Source: Pseudomonadota bacterium (lineage in GTDB: Bacteria; Myxococcota_A; Polyangia; Fen-1088). Taken from it: a stretch of DNA of 5,007 nucleotides. The notes beneath the pieces are model-generated. The model was not told where the DNA came from. It saw only the letters and a program-made list of their open reading frames with translations, and ran no database searches. Shown piece by piece: positions 1 to 5,007 of the stretch. The position numbers and the translations under genes are program-made. Positions within the stretch are counted from its first letter, which is position 1. The number at the start of each line of letters is the position of its first letter. The stretch covers positions 1 through 5,007 of the forward strand of contig JADGRD010000357.1 in NCBI GenBank assembly GCA_017881285.1, read 5' to 3'.

Positions 1-259
1 TCGCGCCATGAAAAAGGCGGTGCAGACCGCGATGAAGTTCGGCGCCAAGGGCATTCGCCTGGCCTGTTCGGGCCGCCTGGGCGGGGCCGAAATGGCGCGC
101 TACGAGTGGTACCACGAAGGACGGGTTCCCTTGCATACGCTGCGCGCGGATATCGAGTATGGCACCACCGAGGCGCACACCACCTACGGCGCCATCGGCG
201 TGAAGTGCTGGATCTTCAAAGGAGAGGTTCTGCCCCAGCGGGCAGGTCATCTGGCCTAG
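1..259 (+). CDS. rpsC: 30S ribosomal protein S3 (uS3), C-terminal part
   Basis: This is the 3' end of the gene for uS3, a head protein of the small subunit that lines the mRNA entry channel. The reading frame enters the window at base 2 and gives 85 residues before the TAG stop at 257-259. The visible part is the conserved C-terminal domain: the stretch SGRLGGAEMAR, then EGRVPLHTLRADIEYG, then AHTTYGAIGVK and WIFKGEVL, all hallmark uS3 segments. After WIFKGEVL only eight residues follow, so it lacks the long basic tail seen in E. coli S3. The ATG at 8 is an internal methionine (RAMKKAVQTA is a conserved interior segment), not a start. It is followed 31 bases later by rplP, as expected in the S10 cluster. 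Identification is secure; the N-terminal KH domain lies outside the window. Confidence 0.97.
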   Translation, partial: RAMKKAVQTAMKFGAKGIRLACSGRLGGAEMARYEWYHEGRVPLHTLRADIEYGTTEAHTTYGAIGVKCWIFKGEVLPQRAGHLA

Positions 260-290
260 TCGATAGCGGCGACAGCGACGAGAGGAAGTC

Positions 291-707
291 ATGCTAGCAC
301 CAGATAGAGTCAAGTGGCGCAAACAGCAGAAGGGCAAGATGCGTGGGGTCTCCAAGGGTGGAACCACGGTGAACTTCGGCGAATACGGCTTGCAGGCCCT
401 GACCTGCGGCTTCGTGACTGCGCGGCAGATCGAGGCGGCGCGCACGGCTATCTCGCGCCACGTGAAGCGCGGTGGGAAGTTGTACGTTCGCATTTTCCCG
501 GACAAGCCGATCTCGAAGAAGCCGGCCGAGACCCGCATGGGCAAGGGCAAGGGCACCCCGGAAGAGTGGGTCGCCGTGGTCCGGCCCGGCCGCGTCCTCT
601 ACGAACTCGAAGGCGTGTCCATCGACTTGGCCAAGCAGGCGTTCCACCTCGCCGAACACAAGCTGGCGGTGCGGACGCGCGTCATCGGCCGGGAGGAGAT
701 GCTATGA
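291..707 (+). CDS. rplP: 50S ribosomal protein L16 (uL16)
   Basis: The product is uL16, a late-assembling large-subunit protein that contacts the elbow of A-site tRNA and is needed for peptidyl transfer. The 138-residue length is close to the 136 of E. coli. Visible family segments are VKWRKQQKGKMRG at the N-terminus, FGEYGLQAL near residue 29, TARQIEAAR at 43-51, FPDKPISKKP at 69-78, and the signature RMGKGKG at 82-88. Arg82 corresponds by alignment to E. coli Arg81, which is hydroxylated there; whether it is modified here cannot be seen. The ATG at 291 is preceded by the purine-rich GAGGAA at 282-287. The 3' end overlaps rpmC by four bases (ATGA), which implies translational coupling. Nothing is truncated or unusual. 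Confidence 0.98.
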   Translation: MLAPDRVKWRKQQKGKMRGVSKGGTTVNFGEYGLQALTCGFVTARQIEAARTAISRHVKRGGKLYVRIFPDKPISKKPAETRMGKGKGTPEEWVAVVRPGRVLYELEGVSIDLAKQAFHLAEHKLAVRTRVIGREEML

Positions 708-934
708 AGAGCAAGGCTCAGGCGAAGGACTTGCGCGGCAACGAGACGGCGGAGCTCGAGCGCACGCTCGCCAAGCTGCGCGAGGACCTCTTCCAGCAGC
801 GCCTCAAGCACAACACCAATCAGATCGAGAACACCATGGTGATTCGCAGCACCCGTCGCGACATCGCCCGCGTGAGCACGGTACTCGCCGAGAAGTCGCG
901 TTCCGCGGCGGTGGCGGTTGCCAAGGAGAAATAA
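704..934 (+). CDS. rpmC: 50S ribosomal protein L29 (uL29)
   Basis: This encodes uL29, a small helical protein on the large-subunit surface beside the peptide exit tunnel, near the docking site for trigger factor and SRP. The protein has 76 residues, somewhat longer than the 63 of E. coli; the excess is mainly an Ala/Val/Lys tail after residue 64 and a few residues at the N-terminus. Family features are the alternating charged helix ETAELERTLAKLREDLFQQR (residues 14-33) and the conserved RRDIARV at 51-57 followed by LAEK. The ATG at 704 overlaps the rplP stop and has a strong Shine-Dalgarno GGAGG at 692-696, seven bases upstream. The longer open frame that runs upstream from here is antecedent shadow over rplP and was not used. 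Stop TAA is at 932-934, followed three bases later by rpsQ. Confidence 0.96.
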   Translation: MKSKAQAKDLRGNETAELERTLAKLREDLFQQRLKHNTNQIENTMVIRSTRRDIARVSTVLAEKSRSAAVAVAKEK

Positions 935-937
935 GCC

Positions 938-1249
938 GTGGCGAAAGAACAGCAAAACCAAGCCGCCGCCAGCGCCGATCAGGCCGGGCGAGCCAAGAGC
1001 ACGAAGCGCACGCTGGTTGGCGTGGTGGTTGGCGACAAGATGGACAAGACCCGCGTGGTCGTGGTCGAGCGGCGCTTGTCCCACGCCAAGTACGGCAAGT
1101 ACATGACCCGGCGTGCGAAGTACAAGGCGCACGACGAGAAGAACGAATATCGCGTAGGCGATCGCGTGGAGATCGTCGAGTCGCGTCCGCTGTCGCGCGA
1201 GAAGCGCTGGCGGGTCGAACGGCTTCTCGACCGGCCGCAGGAGGCCTGA
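938..1249 (+). CDS. rpsQ: 30S ribosomal protein S17 (uS17) with short N-terminal extension
   Basis: The product is uS17, a primary 16S rRNA-binding protein of the small-subunit body. It is an OB-fold protein. The core begins near residue 24 with RTLVGVVVGDKMDKTRVVVVERR, continues through YGKYMTRRAKYKAHDE, and ends with the signature GDRVEIVESRPLSREKRW at 74-91. Total length is 103 residues against about 80-90 usually. The first 20 or so residues are a Gln/Ala/Lys-rich extension with no counterpart in E. coli S17. The start is GTG at 938, supported by AAGGAGA at 923-929 with an eight-base spacer; no other ATG, GTG or TTG occurs in frame before the conserved core, so the extension is probably really translated. 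It is the last gene of the S10 part. Confidence 0.96.
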   Translation: MAKEQQNQAAASADQAGRAKSTKRTLVGVVVGDKMDKTRVVVVERRLSHAKYGKYMTRRAKYKAHDEKNEYRVGDRVEIVESRPLSREKRWRVERLLDRPQEA

Positions 1250-1298
1250 GAAGGCCAGTACAAGATCGTCAAGAACAAACAAGACGGCAGGTTCACAC
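1250..1298 (+). other. rpsQ-rplN intergenic gap (S10/spc boundary)
   Basis: This 49-base gap is where the separate S10 and spc operons of E. coli meet. Here it is A-rich on the sense strand and holds no recognisable terminator hairpin with a T-run and no convincing -35/-10 pair. It is also too short to hold both a terminator and a full promoter. It provides only a weak Shine-Dalgarno (AGG at 1289-1291) for rplN. The likely reading is a continuous transcript across the boundary; this is inference from spacing, and a promoter inside rpsQ cannot be excluded. Confidence 0.5.
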
Positions 1299-1666
1299 AT
1301 GGTCCAGACGACGACAACTCTCGACGTGGCCGACAATTCGGGCGCCAAGAAAATCATGTGCATTCGCGTGCTCGGTGGCACCCGGCGCAAATACGCCTCC
1401 CTGGGGGACGTGATCGTGGTGTCCGTCAAGGAAGCCATCGCAAATTCAAAGGTGAAGAAGGGCGAGGTCGCGCGCGCCGTGATCGTGCGGACGAAGAAGG
1501 AGGTTTCGCGCCAGGACGGCTCGTACATCCGCTTCGATTCCAACTCGGCGGTGCTGGTGGACAAGGACAACGAGCCCATCGGCACGCGCATCTTCGGGCC
1601 GGTGGCGCGTGAGCTGCGCGCCAAACGCTTCATGAAAATCATCTCGCTTGCGCCGGAGGTCCTCTA

Positions 1667-1667
<1 letters not shown>
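1299..1667 (+). CDS. rplN: 50S ribosomal protein L14 (uL14)
   Basis: The product is uL14, which lies at the subunit interface, forms intersubunit bridge contacts with 16S rRNA, and is the docking surface for the silencing factor RsfS where that is present. The 122-residue length matches the family almost exactly (E. coli 123). It is highly conserved: ADNSGAKKIMCIRVLGG from residue 11, KVKKGEVARAVIVRTKK near 51-67, DGSYIRFD at 73-80, IGTRIFGPVARELR at 94-107, and the terminal FMKIISLAPEVL. The start ATG at 1299 has only a weak ribosome-binding site, but no better start is compatible with the conserved N-terminus. The TAA stop shares one base with the rplX start, so rplX translation is probably coupled to it. 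Confidence 0.98.
1655..1659 (+). promoter_or_regulatory. Shine-Dalgarno for rplX
   Basis: A perfect GGAGG lies inside the last codons of rplN, seven bases before the rplX ATG. It fixes the rplX start at 1667, overlapping the rplN stop as TAATG. Confidence 0.8.
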
Positions 1668-1984
<317 letters not shown>

Positions 1985-1995
1985 CGGCCGGGAGC

Positions 1996-2002
1996 AGAAG
2001 GA
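1996..2002 (+). promoter_or_regulatory. Shine-Dalgarno deciding the rplE start
   Basis: AGAAGGA ends nine bases before the ATG at 2012. It supports this ATG as a true start and therefore translation of the unusual N-terminal extension of uL5. A second purine run, GGGAG, lies slightly upstream but is less well placed. Confidence 0.65.
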
Positions 2003-2011
2003 ATACTGAAG

Positions 2012-2221
2012 ATGGCTGAAGAAAACGAAAAGGCCGAGAAGGCCGAAAAGGTTGCAGAGAAGCCCCAGAAGGCTGCCAAGCCTGCGCAGACGCCGGAACA
2101 GGCGGCGGAAGCTGCTGCGAAAAAAGCGGCGCGCGCGGGCGGCAAGGGCGGCAAGGGCAAGGACGCGGCCAAGGGCGGCGCCAAGACCGAGCTCGCCACC
2201 GAGAAGGTCAAGCGCGCGGAG
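2012..2221 (+). other. Low-complexity Lys/Ala/Glu-rich coding segment of rplE
   Basis: This segment encodes residues 1-70 of uL5. The first part alternates Glu-Lys-Ala (EKAEKAEKVAEK), the middle is Pro/Gln/Ala-rich, then comes an Ala/Lys run and a Gly-Lys stretch (GGKGGKGK). At the DNA level it has short tandem repetition of AAGGCCGA-like units around 2029-2050 and GGCAAGGGC units around 2140-2160. Such composition resembles the disordered basic tails found on several ribosomal proteins and histone-like proteins. No folded domain is recognisable. Confidence 0.8.
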
Positions 2222-2761
2222 CCCGCTCGCTTGCGCAAGGTCTACGAAAGCGAGGTTCGCGCCAAGCTGATCACGGAGCTCAAGCTCAAGAACGTGATGC
2301 AGGCCCCGCGCATGACCAAGATCACGGTCAACATGGGGCTCGGCGAGGCCATCACCAATCCCAAGATCCTGGATTCCGGGGTCGACGATTTGGCGGCCAT
2401 CACCGGGCAGAAGCCGGTGGTCACCAAGTCGTCCAAGGCCATCGCCGCCTTCAAACTCAAGGGTGGGCAGAAGATCGGTGCCATGGTCACCCTCCGCCGC
2501 GACAACATGTACGAGTTCCTCGATCGGCTCATCACCTTCGCCCTGCCGCGCGTGCGCGACTTCAAGGGCGTCTCGCCCAAGGGGTTCGACGGGCGCGGCA
2601 ACTTCACCATGGGCGTCCGCGAAGGCAGCATCTTCCCCGAGACGGGAGCCGACAAGCTGGAGAAGCCGAAAGGCATGAACATCACCATCACCACAACCGC
2701 GCGCACCGACGAACAAGGTCGCGCCTTGCTGCGCCACCTGGGCATGCCGTTTAGGAGCTAG
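2012..2761 (+). CDS. rplE: 50S ribosomal protein L5 (uL5) with about 70-residue low-complexity N-terminal extension
   Basis: The product is uL5, which binds 5S rRNA in the central protuberance, touches P-site tRNA and forms the B1b bridge with uS13. The protein is 249 residues, about 70 more than E. coli L5 (179). The conserved core starts near residue 73 (LRKVYESEVRAKL) and is complete: VMQAPRMTKITVNMGLGEA (95-113), LAAITGQKPVVTKSSKAIAAFKLKGG with GMVTLRR-like GAMVTLRR, PRVRDFKGVSPKGFDGRGNFTMGVRE (179-204), and the terminal ITITTTARTDEQGRALL. Residues 1-70 are low-complexity, rich in Lys, Ala, Glu and Gly, likely disordered and rich in positive charge. The ATG at 2012 has a good ribosome-binding site. 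A TTG at 2231 in the same frame, nine bases after GGAG, would give a 176-residue protein of normal length, so an internal start is possible. Family identity is certain; only the N-terminus is open. Confidence 0.97.
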   Translation: MAEENEKAEKAEKVAEKPQKAAKPAQTPEQAAEAAAKKAARAGGKGGKGKDAAKGGAKTELATEKVKRAEPARLRKVYESEVRAKLITELKLKNVMQAPRMTKITVNMGLGEAITNPKILDSGVDDLAAITGQKPVVTKSSKAIAAFKLKGGQKIGAMVTLRRDNMYEFLDRLITFALPRVRDFKGVSPKGFDGRGNFTMGVREGSIFPETGADKLEKPKGMNITITTTARTDEQGRALLRHLGMPFRS

Positions 2762-2767
2762 CGAATC

Positions 2768-2947
2768 ATGGCGAAGACGGTCGATATGTTTCCCAAGACC
2801 CCGAAATTCAAGGTCCGCCGGCACAGCCGCTGTAAACAGTGCGGGCGTTCGCGCGGCTATTACCGCAAGTTCGAGCTGTGCCGCATTTGTTTCCGATTGC
2901 TTTCCCTCCGCGGGGATATCCCCGGGGTCATCAAGTCGAGCTGGTAG
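2768..2947 (+). CDS. rpsN: 30S ribosomal protein S14 (uS14), short zinc-binding type
   Basis: The product is uS14, a head protein of the small subunit near uS3 and uS10 that is needed for late assembly. At 59 residues it belongs to the short zinc-binding class (about 61 residues), not the 101-residue zinc-free class of E. coli. The zinc ribbon is complete: Cys22 and Cys25 in RCKQCGR, Cys38 and Cys41 in LCRICFR. The flanking family motifs are present too: KTPKFKVRRHSRC before the ribbon, YYRKFELC between the pairs, and the terminal RGDIPGVIKSSW. The first dozen residues (MAKTVDMF) are less conserved. AGGAG at 2753-2757, inside the end of rplE, is the likely ribosome-binding site, ten bases from the ATG. 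It sits in the standard place between rplE and rpsH. Confidence 0.97.
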   Translation: MAKTVDMFPKTPKFKVRRHSRCKQCGRSRGYYRKFELCRICFRLLSLRGDIPGVIKSSW

Positions 2948-2953
2948 GCACCC

Positions 2954-3349
2954 ATGACAGATCCAATTGCTGATTTCCTCACGCGTATTCGCAACGCCAT
3001 TCTGGCTCGCCGGGCCGACCTGGTCTGCCCATGTTCCACCCTCAAGGTCCGCATCGCAGCGGTGCTGCAGGACGAGGGCTACATCGCGGGCTACGAGGAG
3101 CGGTCCGGTTTCGATGGCCACGCCGAGCTCATCGTGCGCCTGCGCTGGCCGGAACCAGGATCGAATGCCATTACCGGTTTGCGCCGGCGCTCCCGTCCCG
3201 GCCAACGTGTCTACGTCGGCCACGACGGCATTGGCAAGGTTCGCTCCGGGCTCGGCATCGCGATCCTATCAACATCGCACGGCCTGATGACGGATCGGGC
3301 GGCGCGCAAAGCCGGCATCGGCGGCGAACTTCTCTGCGAGGTCTGGTAG
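2954..3349 (+). CDS. rpsH: 30S ribosomal protein S8 (uS8)
   Basis: The product is uS8, which binds helix 21 of 16S rRNA early in small-subunit assembly; in E. coli it also represses the spc operon by binding its mRNA. The 131-residue length is normal (E. coli 130). The N-terminal TDPIADFLTRIRNA, the middle SRPGQRVYVG (80-89), and the C-terminal rRNA-binding region LGIAILSTSHGLMTDRAARKAGIGGE (100-125) identify it. Two small oddities are a Cys-Pro-Cys at 25-27 where the family usually has Pro-Ser-Ser or similar, and His109 in place of the usual Lys in STSKG. The start ATG lies six bases after the rpsN stop with only a weak Shine-Dalgarno (GGTAGG across the rpsN stop). Codon choice at the 5' end is less GC-biased than in its neighbours. 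Confidence 0.97.
   Translation: MTDPIADFLTRIRNAILARRADLVCPCSTLKVRIAAVLQDEGYIAGYEERSGFDGHAELIVRLRWPEPGSNAITGLRRRSRPGQRVYVGHDGIGKVRSGLGIAILSTSHGLMTDRAARKAGIGGELLCEVW
3338..3342 (+). promoter_or_regulatory. Shine-Dalgarno for rplF
   Basis: GAGGT inside the penultimate codons of rpsH lies seven bases before the rplF ATG. With the rpsH stop directly abutting that ATG, it points to coupled translation. Confidence 0.6.
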
Positions 3350-3898
3350 ATGTCACGCATCGGTCGCCAACCTGTCGTGCTGCCCAAGGGGGTATCGCTG
3401 GCGCAGAAGCCAGGGCAATTCAGCGTCAAGGGGCCCAAGGGCGAACTCTCCAAGCCCATGCCCACCGGCGTGACCATCAAAGTCGAAGGCGACAAGCTGG
3501 TCGTCAGTCGTGCCGATGATGCCCGCGAGAACCGCGCGAAGCACGGCCTGGTCCGCGCGCACCTTGCCAACATGGTCAAGGGCGTGACGGAAGGCTGGAA
3601 GCGCGAGCTCGAGATCAACGGCGTTGGCTACCGTGCCGAGGTGACGGGCGACTCGCTGACCTTCGCGCTCGGCTACTCGCACCCCATCGTGTTCAAGTTG
3701 CCGAAGTCAGTCACCGCGAAGGTGGAGAAGAACCGTCTGACCCTGGTGTCCCCCGACAAGGACGAACTGGGGCAGGTTTCCGCCAAGATACGAGAGCTGC
3801 GCCCACCGGAACCCTACAAGGGCAAGGGCGTGAAGTACGTCGAAGAAATCATCAAACGGAAGGTCGGCAAGACCGCTGCCACGGGCGGAACCGCCTAG
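3350..3898 (+). CDS. rplF: 50S ribosomal protein L6 (uL6)
   Basis: The product is uL6, a two-domain large-subunit protein near the sarcin-ricin loop and the factor-binding site. Its 182 residues compare with 177 in E. coli. The N-terminal MSRIGRQPVVLPKGV, the first-domain segment VKGPKGELS, RAHLANMVKGVTEGW (69-83), the hinge signature EINGVGYRA (88-96), LALGYSH-like FALGYSHPI, and the C-terminal signature PPEPYKGKGVKY (152-163) followed by EEIIKRKVGK are all in place. The last ten residues form a short Ala/Gly/Thr tail. The start directly follows the rpsH stop with no gap, and a Shine-Dalgarno lies within rpsH. The 48-base gap after it is the second longest in the window. Confidence 0.98.
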   Translation: MSRIGRQPVVLPKGVSLAQKPGQFSVKGPKGELSKPMPTGVTIKVEGDKLVVSRADDARENRAKHGLVRAHLANMVKGVTEGWKRELEINGVGYRAEVTGDSLTFALGYSHPIVFKLPKSVTAKVEKNRLTLVSPDKDELGQVSAKIRELRPPEPYKGKGVKYVEEIIKRKVGKTAATGGTA

Positions 3899-3946
3899 TC
3901 GCTGCCACAATCCGCGAGAATCGACAAGAATCGGAAGAAGAAGAAC
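3899..3946 (+). other. rplF-rplR intergenic gap
   Basis: The gap is purine-rich. It carries a seven-base direct repeat AGAATCG at 3917-3923 and 3927-3933 (ten-base period), and GGAAG at 3933-3937 that may act as a moderate ribosome-binding site nine bases before rplR. I see no terminator hairpin or promoter. Confidence 0.4.
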
Positions 3947-4318
3947 ATGGCCAGGAAGAGCAAGTTTGACTCGCGTAAACGGAGACACCATTCGTTGCGC
4001 AAGCGCATGTCGGGAACCACGCAGCGGCCGCGCTTGGTCGTCTATCGCAGCGCCCGTCACATCTACGCCCAGGTCATCGACGACGCGGGCAACAAGACCC
4101 TGGTGGCGGCCTCGGATCTTCTGCCCAAGAAGAACCCGCCGGCCGACGCCCCGAAGGGCAAGAAGCGTGATCGCGCCAAGCAAGTCGGCGCCCTGGTCGC
4201 GAAGAAATGCATCGAGAAGGGCATCGCCCAGGTCGTCTTCGACCGAGCGGGCTACCGCTACCACGGCCGCGTGTCACAGGTGGCCGCCGGCGCGCGCGAA
4301 GCAGGGTTGAAGTTCTAG
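3947..4318 (+). CDS. rplR: 50S ribosomal protein L18 (uL18)
   Basis: The product is uL18, which binds 5S rRNA with uL5 and anchors it in the central protuberance. The protein has 123 residues (E. coli 117). The basic N-terminus RKSKFDSRKRRHHSLRKR, then SGTTQRPRLVVYRSARHIYAQVIDD (22-46), TLVAAS (51-56), the helix GALVAKKCIEKGI, and the C-terminal VVFDRAGYRYHGRVSQVAAGAREAGLKF are diagnostic. Between residues 57 and 79 the usual variable loop is unusually rich in Lys and Pro (DLLPKKNPPADAPKGKKRDR), adding strong positive charge. The ATG at 3947 fits the conserved N-terminus and has a purine-rich leader. The neighbouring order rplF-rplR-rpsE is standard. Confidence 0.97.
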   Translation: MARKSKFDSRKRRHHSLRKRMSGTTQRPRLVVYRSARHIYAQVIDDAGNKTLVAASDLLPKKNPPADAPKGKKRDRAKQVGALVAKKCIEKGIAQVVFDRAGYRYHGRVSQVAAGAREAGLKF

Positions 4319-4346
4319 GTTCGAAGTCACATTGGCACTGAGGTCT

Positions 4347-4351
4347 AGGAG
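4347..4351 (+). promoter_or_regulatory. Shine-Dalgarno for rpsE
   Basis: AGGAG lies five bases before the rpsE ATG, at the end of the 38-base gap after rplR. It confirms the start at 4357. The rest of the gap shows no promoter or hairpin that I can support. Confidence 0.75.
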
Positions 4352-4356
4352 CAAGA

Positions 4357-4863
4357 ATGGCGATTAACTACGAAGAGGTCGGCGAGCTGGTCGACAGCGT
4401 CGTGTTCATCAACCGCGTCGCGAAGGTCGTGAAAGGTGGCCGCAGATTCTCCTTCTCGGCCTTGGTCGTGGTCGGAGATCAGCATGGCTACGTCGGAGCT
4501 GGGCTCGGCAAGGCCAACGAGGTTCCCGAGGCCATCCGCAAGGGCACCGAGCGGGCGAAGAAGAGCCTGTTCAAGATCCCCCTGGCGGGCACGACCATTC
4601 CCCACGAGGTCAAGGGCACGTTCGGAGCGGGCACCGTGGTGTTGCGTCCGGCAAGCGCGGGCACCGGCGTCATCGCCGGCGGCGCGGTTCGCCCGGTGCT
4701 CGAGGTGGCGGGCGTGCAAGACATTCTCACCAAGTGCATCGGCACCTCGAATCCGCACAACGTCATTCATGCCACCATCGACGCGCTCAAGCGGCTCTCC
4801 AGCGGCGAGGCCGTGGCCGCCCTCCGCGGCAAGCGCCTTGAGGACATTCTGGCTGCGGGGTAG
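4357..4863 (+). CDS. rpsE: 30S ribosomal protein S5 (uS5)
   Basis: The product is uS5, a body protein of the small subunit at the mRNA entry site that affects decoding accuracy. The 168-residue length matches the family (E. coli 167). The N-terminal double-stranded-RNA-binding-like domain is clear: FINRVAKVVKGGRRFSFSALVVVGD (17-41), then GYVGAGLGKANEVPEAI (44-60). The C-terminal domain follows: PASAGTGVIAGGAVRPVLEVAGV (98-120), IGTSNPHNVIHATIDAL (128-144), and RGKRLEDIL at the end. The loop VKGGR at 25-29, where known spectinomycin-resistance substitutions occur in other bacteria, looks wild-type. AGGAG five bases upstream supports the start. rpmD begins three bases after the stop. Confidence 0.98.
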   Translation: MAINYEEVGELVDSVVFINRVAKVVKGGRRFSFSALVVVGDQHGYVGAGLGKANEVPEAIRKGTERAKKSLFKIPLAGTTIPHEVKGTFGAGTVVLRPASAGTGVIAGGAVRPVLEVAGVQDILTKCIGTSNPHNVIHATIDALKRLSSGEAVAALRGKRLEDILAAG

Positions 4864-4866
4864 ATC

Positions 4867-5007
4867 ATGGCGACCAAGCTGAAAGTCACACTCGTTCGCA
4901 GCGGTATCAATCGTCCCCTACCGCACAAGCTCACCATCGCAAAGCTGGGCCTGGGCAAGCGCGGACGCACGGTGGTTCTGCCGGACAATCCCGCGGTGCG
5001 CGGCATG
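4867..5007 (+). CDS. rpmD: 50S ribosomal protein L30 (uL30), N-terminal part
   Basis: This is the 5' part of the gene for uL30, a small large-subunit protein near 5S rRNA and 23S domain II. Forty-seven residues are visible before the window ends, of about 60 expected. It reads ATKLKVTLVRSGINRPLPHK, then LTIAKLGLGKRGRTVVLPDNPAVRGM; the LGLGKRGRTV and the Asp-Asn/Thr-Pro-Ala-(Ile/Val)-Arg-Gly-Met segment are typical. The ATG at 4867 lies three bases after the rpsE stop, with a weak G-rich site GCGGGG at 4855-4860 inside the rpsE end. Its position after rpsE agrees with the spc order, in which rplO and secY would be expected next, outside the window. Confidence 0.95.
   Translation, partial: MATKLKVTLVRSGINRPLPHKLTIAKLGLGKRGRTVVLPDNPAVRGM

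Noticed and set aside
8..10. ATG near the window start as a gene start
   Set aside because: It is an internal Met of uS3; the frame is open to the window edge and the preceding Arg-Ala also matches the family.
1243..1256. GGCC, six bases, GGCC at the end of rpsQ as a possible terminator stem
   Set aside because: The stem is only four base pairs and has no T-run after it, so it is not a credible terminator.
472..1413. A 313-codon plus-strand frame crossing four genes
   Set aside because: It is out of frame with rplP, rpmC, rpsQ and rplN, and its translation is Arg/Ser/Pro-rich shadow sequence.
599..1642. A 347-codon minus-strand open frame over rplP, rpmC, rpsQ and rplN
   Set aside because: Same cause: it mirrors conserved ribosomal protein genes and resembles no protein family I recognise.
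2911..2924. A perfect 14-base palindrome centred on GATATC inside rpsN
   Set aside because: The bases encode the conserved Arg-Gly-Asp-Ile-Pro-Gly of uS14 with the preferred GC-rich codons, so protein constraint explains it. With no loop it is a poor hairpin, and no T-run follows.
4332..4350. TTGGCAC before rpsE, like the -24 half of a sigma-54 promoter
   Set aside because: The GC required about ten bases after the GG is absent (TA is there instead), and the position inside a ribosomal protein operon makes such a promoter unlikely.

Overview
The window is an ordinary, intact stretch of the bacterial S10-spc ribosomal protein cluster, read entirely on the plus strand. It holds thirteen consecutive genes in the canonical order: rpsC (3' end only), rplP, rpmC, rpsQ, rplN, rplX, rplE, rpsN, rpsH, rplF, rplR, rpsE and rpmD (5' end only). 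No frameshift, mobile element, RNA gene, CRISPR array or foreign gene is visible, and there is no gap longer than 49 bases between genes.

The organism is a bacterium: the proteins align with bacterial families throughout, and genes are packed with Shine-Dalgarno sequences. The DNA is GC-rich with strong G/C preference at third codon positions. Three traits narrow it slightly: a short zinc-binding uS14, a uL24 that keeps four cysteines in two CxxC pairs, and a uL5 with a long Lys/Ala/Glu-rich N-terminal extension. These fit a GC-rich, non-enteric lineage, but I cannot name the phylum with confidence.

Layout: bases 1-1249 are the distal S10 part (uS3 end, uL16, uL29, uS17). Bases 1299-5007 are the spc part (uL14, uL24, uL5, uS14, uS8, uL6, uL18, uS5, uL30 start). 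In E. coli a separate promoter lies at the rpsQ/rplN boundary. Here the boundary is a 49-base gap with no visible terminator or promoter, so the two parts are probably co-transcribed. Several junctions are tightly coupled: rplP/rpmC overlap by ATGA, rplN/rplX by one base, and rpsH/rplF abut.

Together the genes supply parts of both subunits. uL5 and uL18 form the 5S rRNA complex of the central protuberance; uL16 lies next to it and lines the A-site tRNA region. uL24 and uL29 surround the exit-tunnel side. uS8, uS17, uS5, uS3 and uS14 build the body and head of the small subunit. I did not find a previously undescribed system. The points worth a second look are the uL5 extension and its possible internal start, a smaller extension on uS17, the coexisting zinc-binding forms of uS14 and uL24, and a Lys/Pro-rich loop in uL18.
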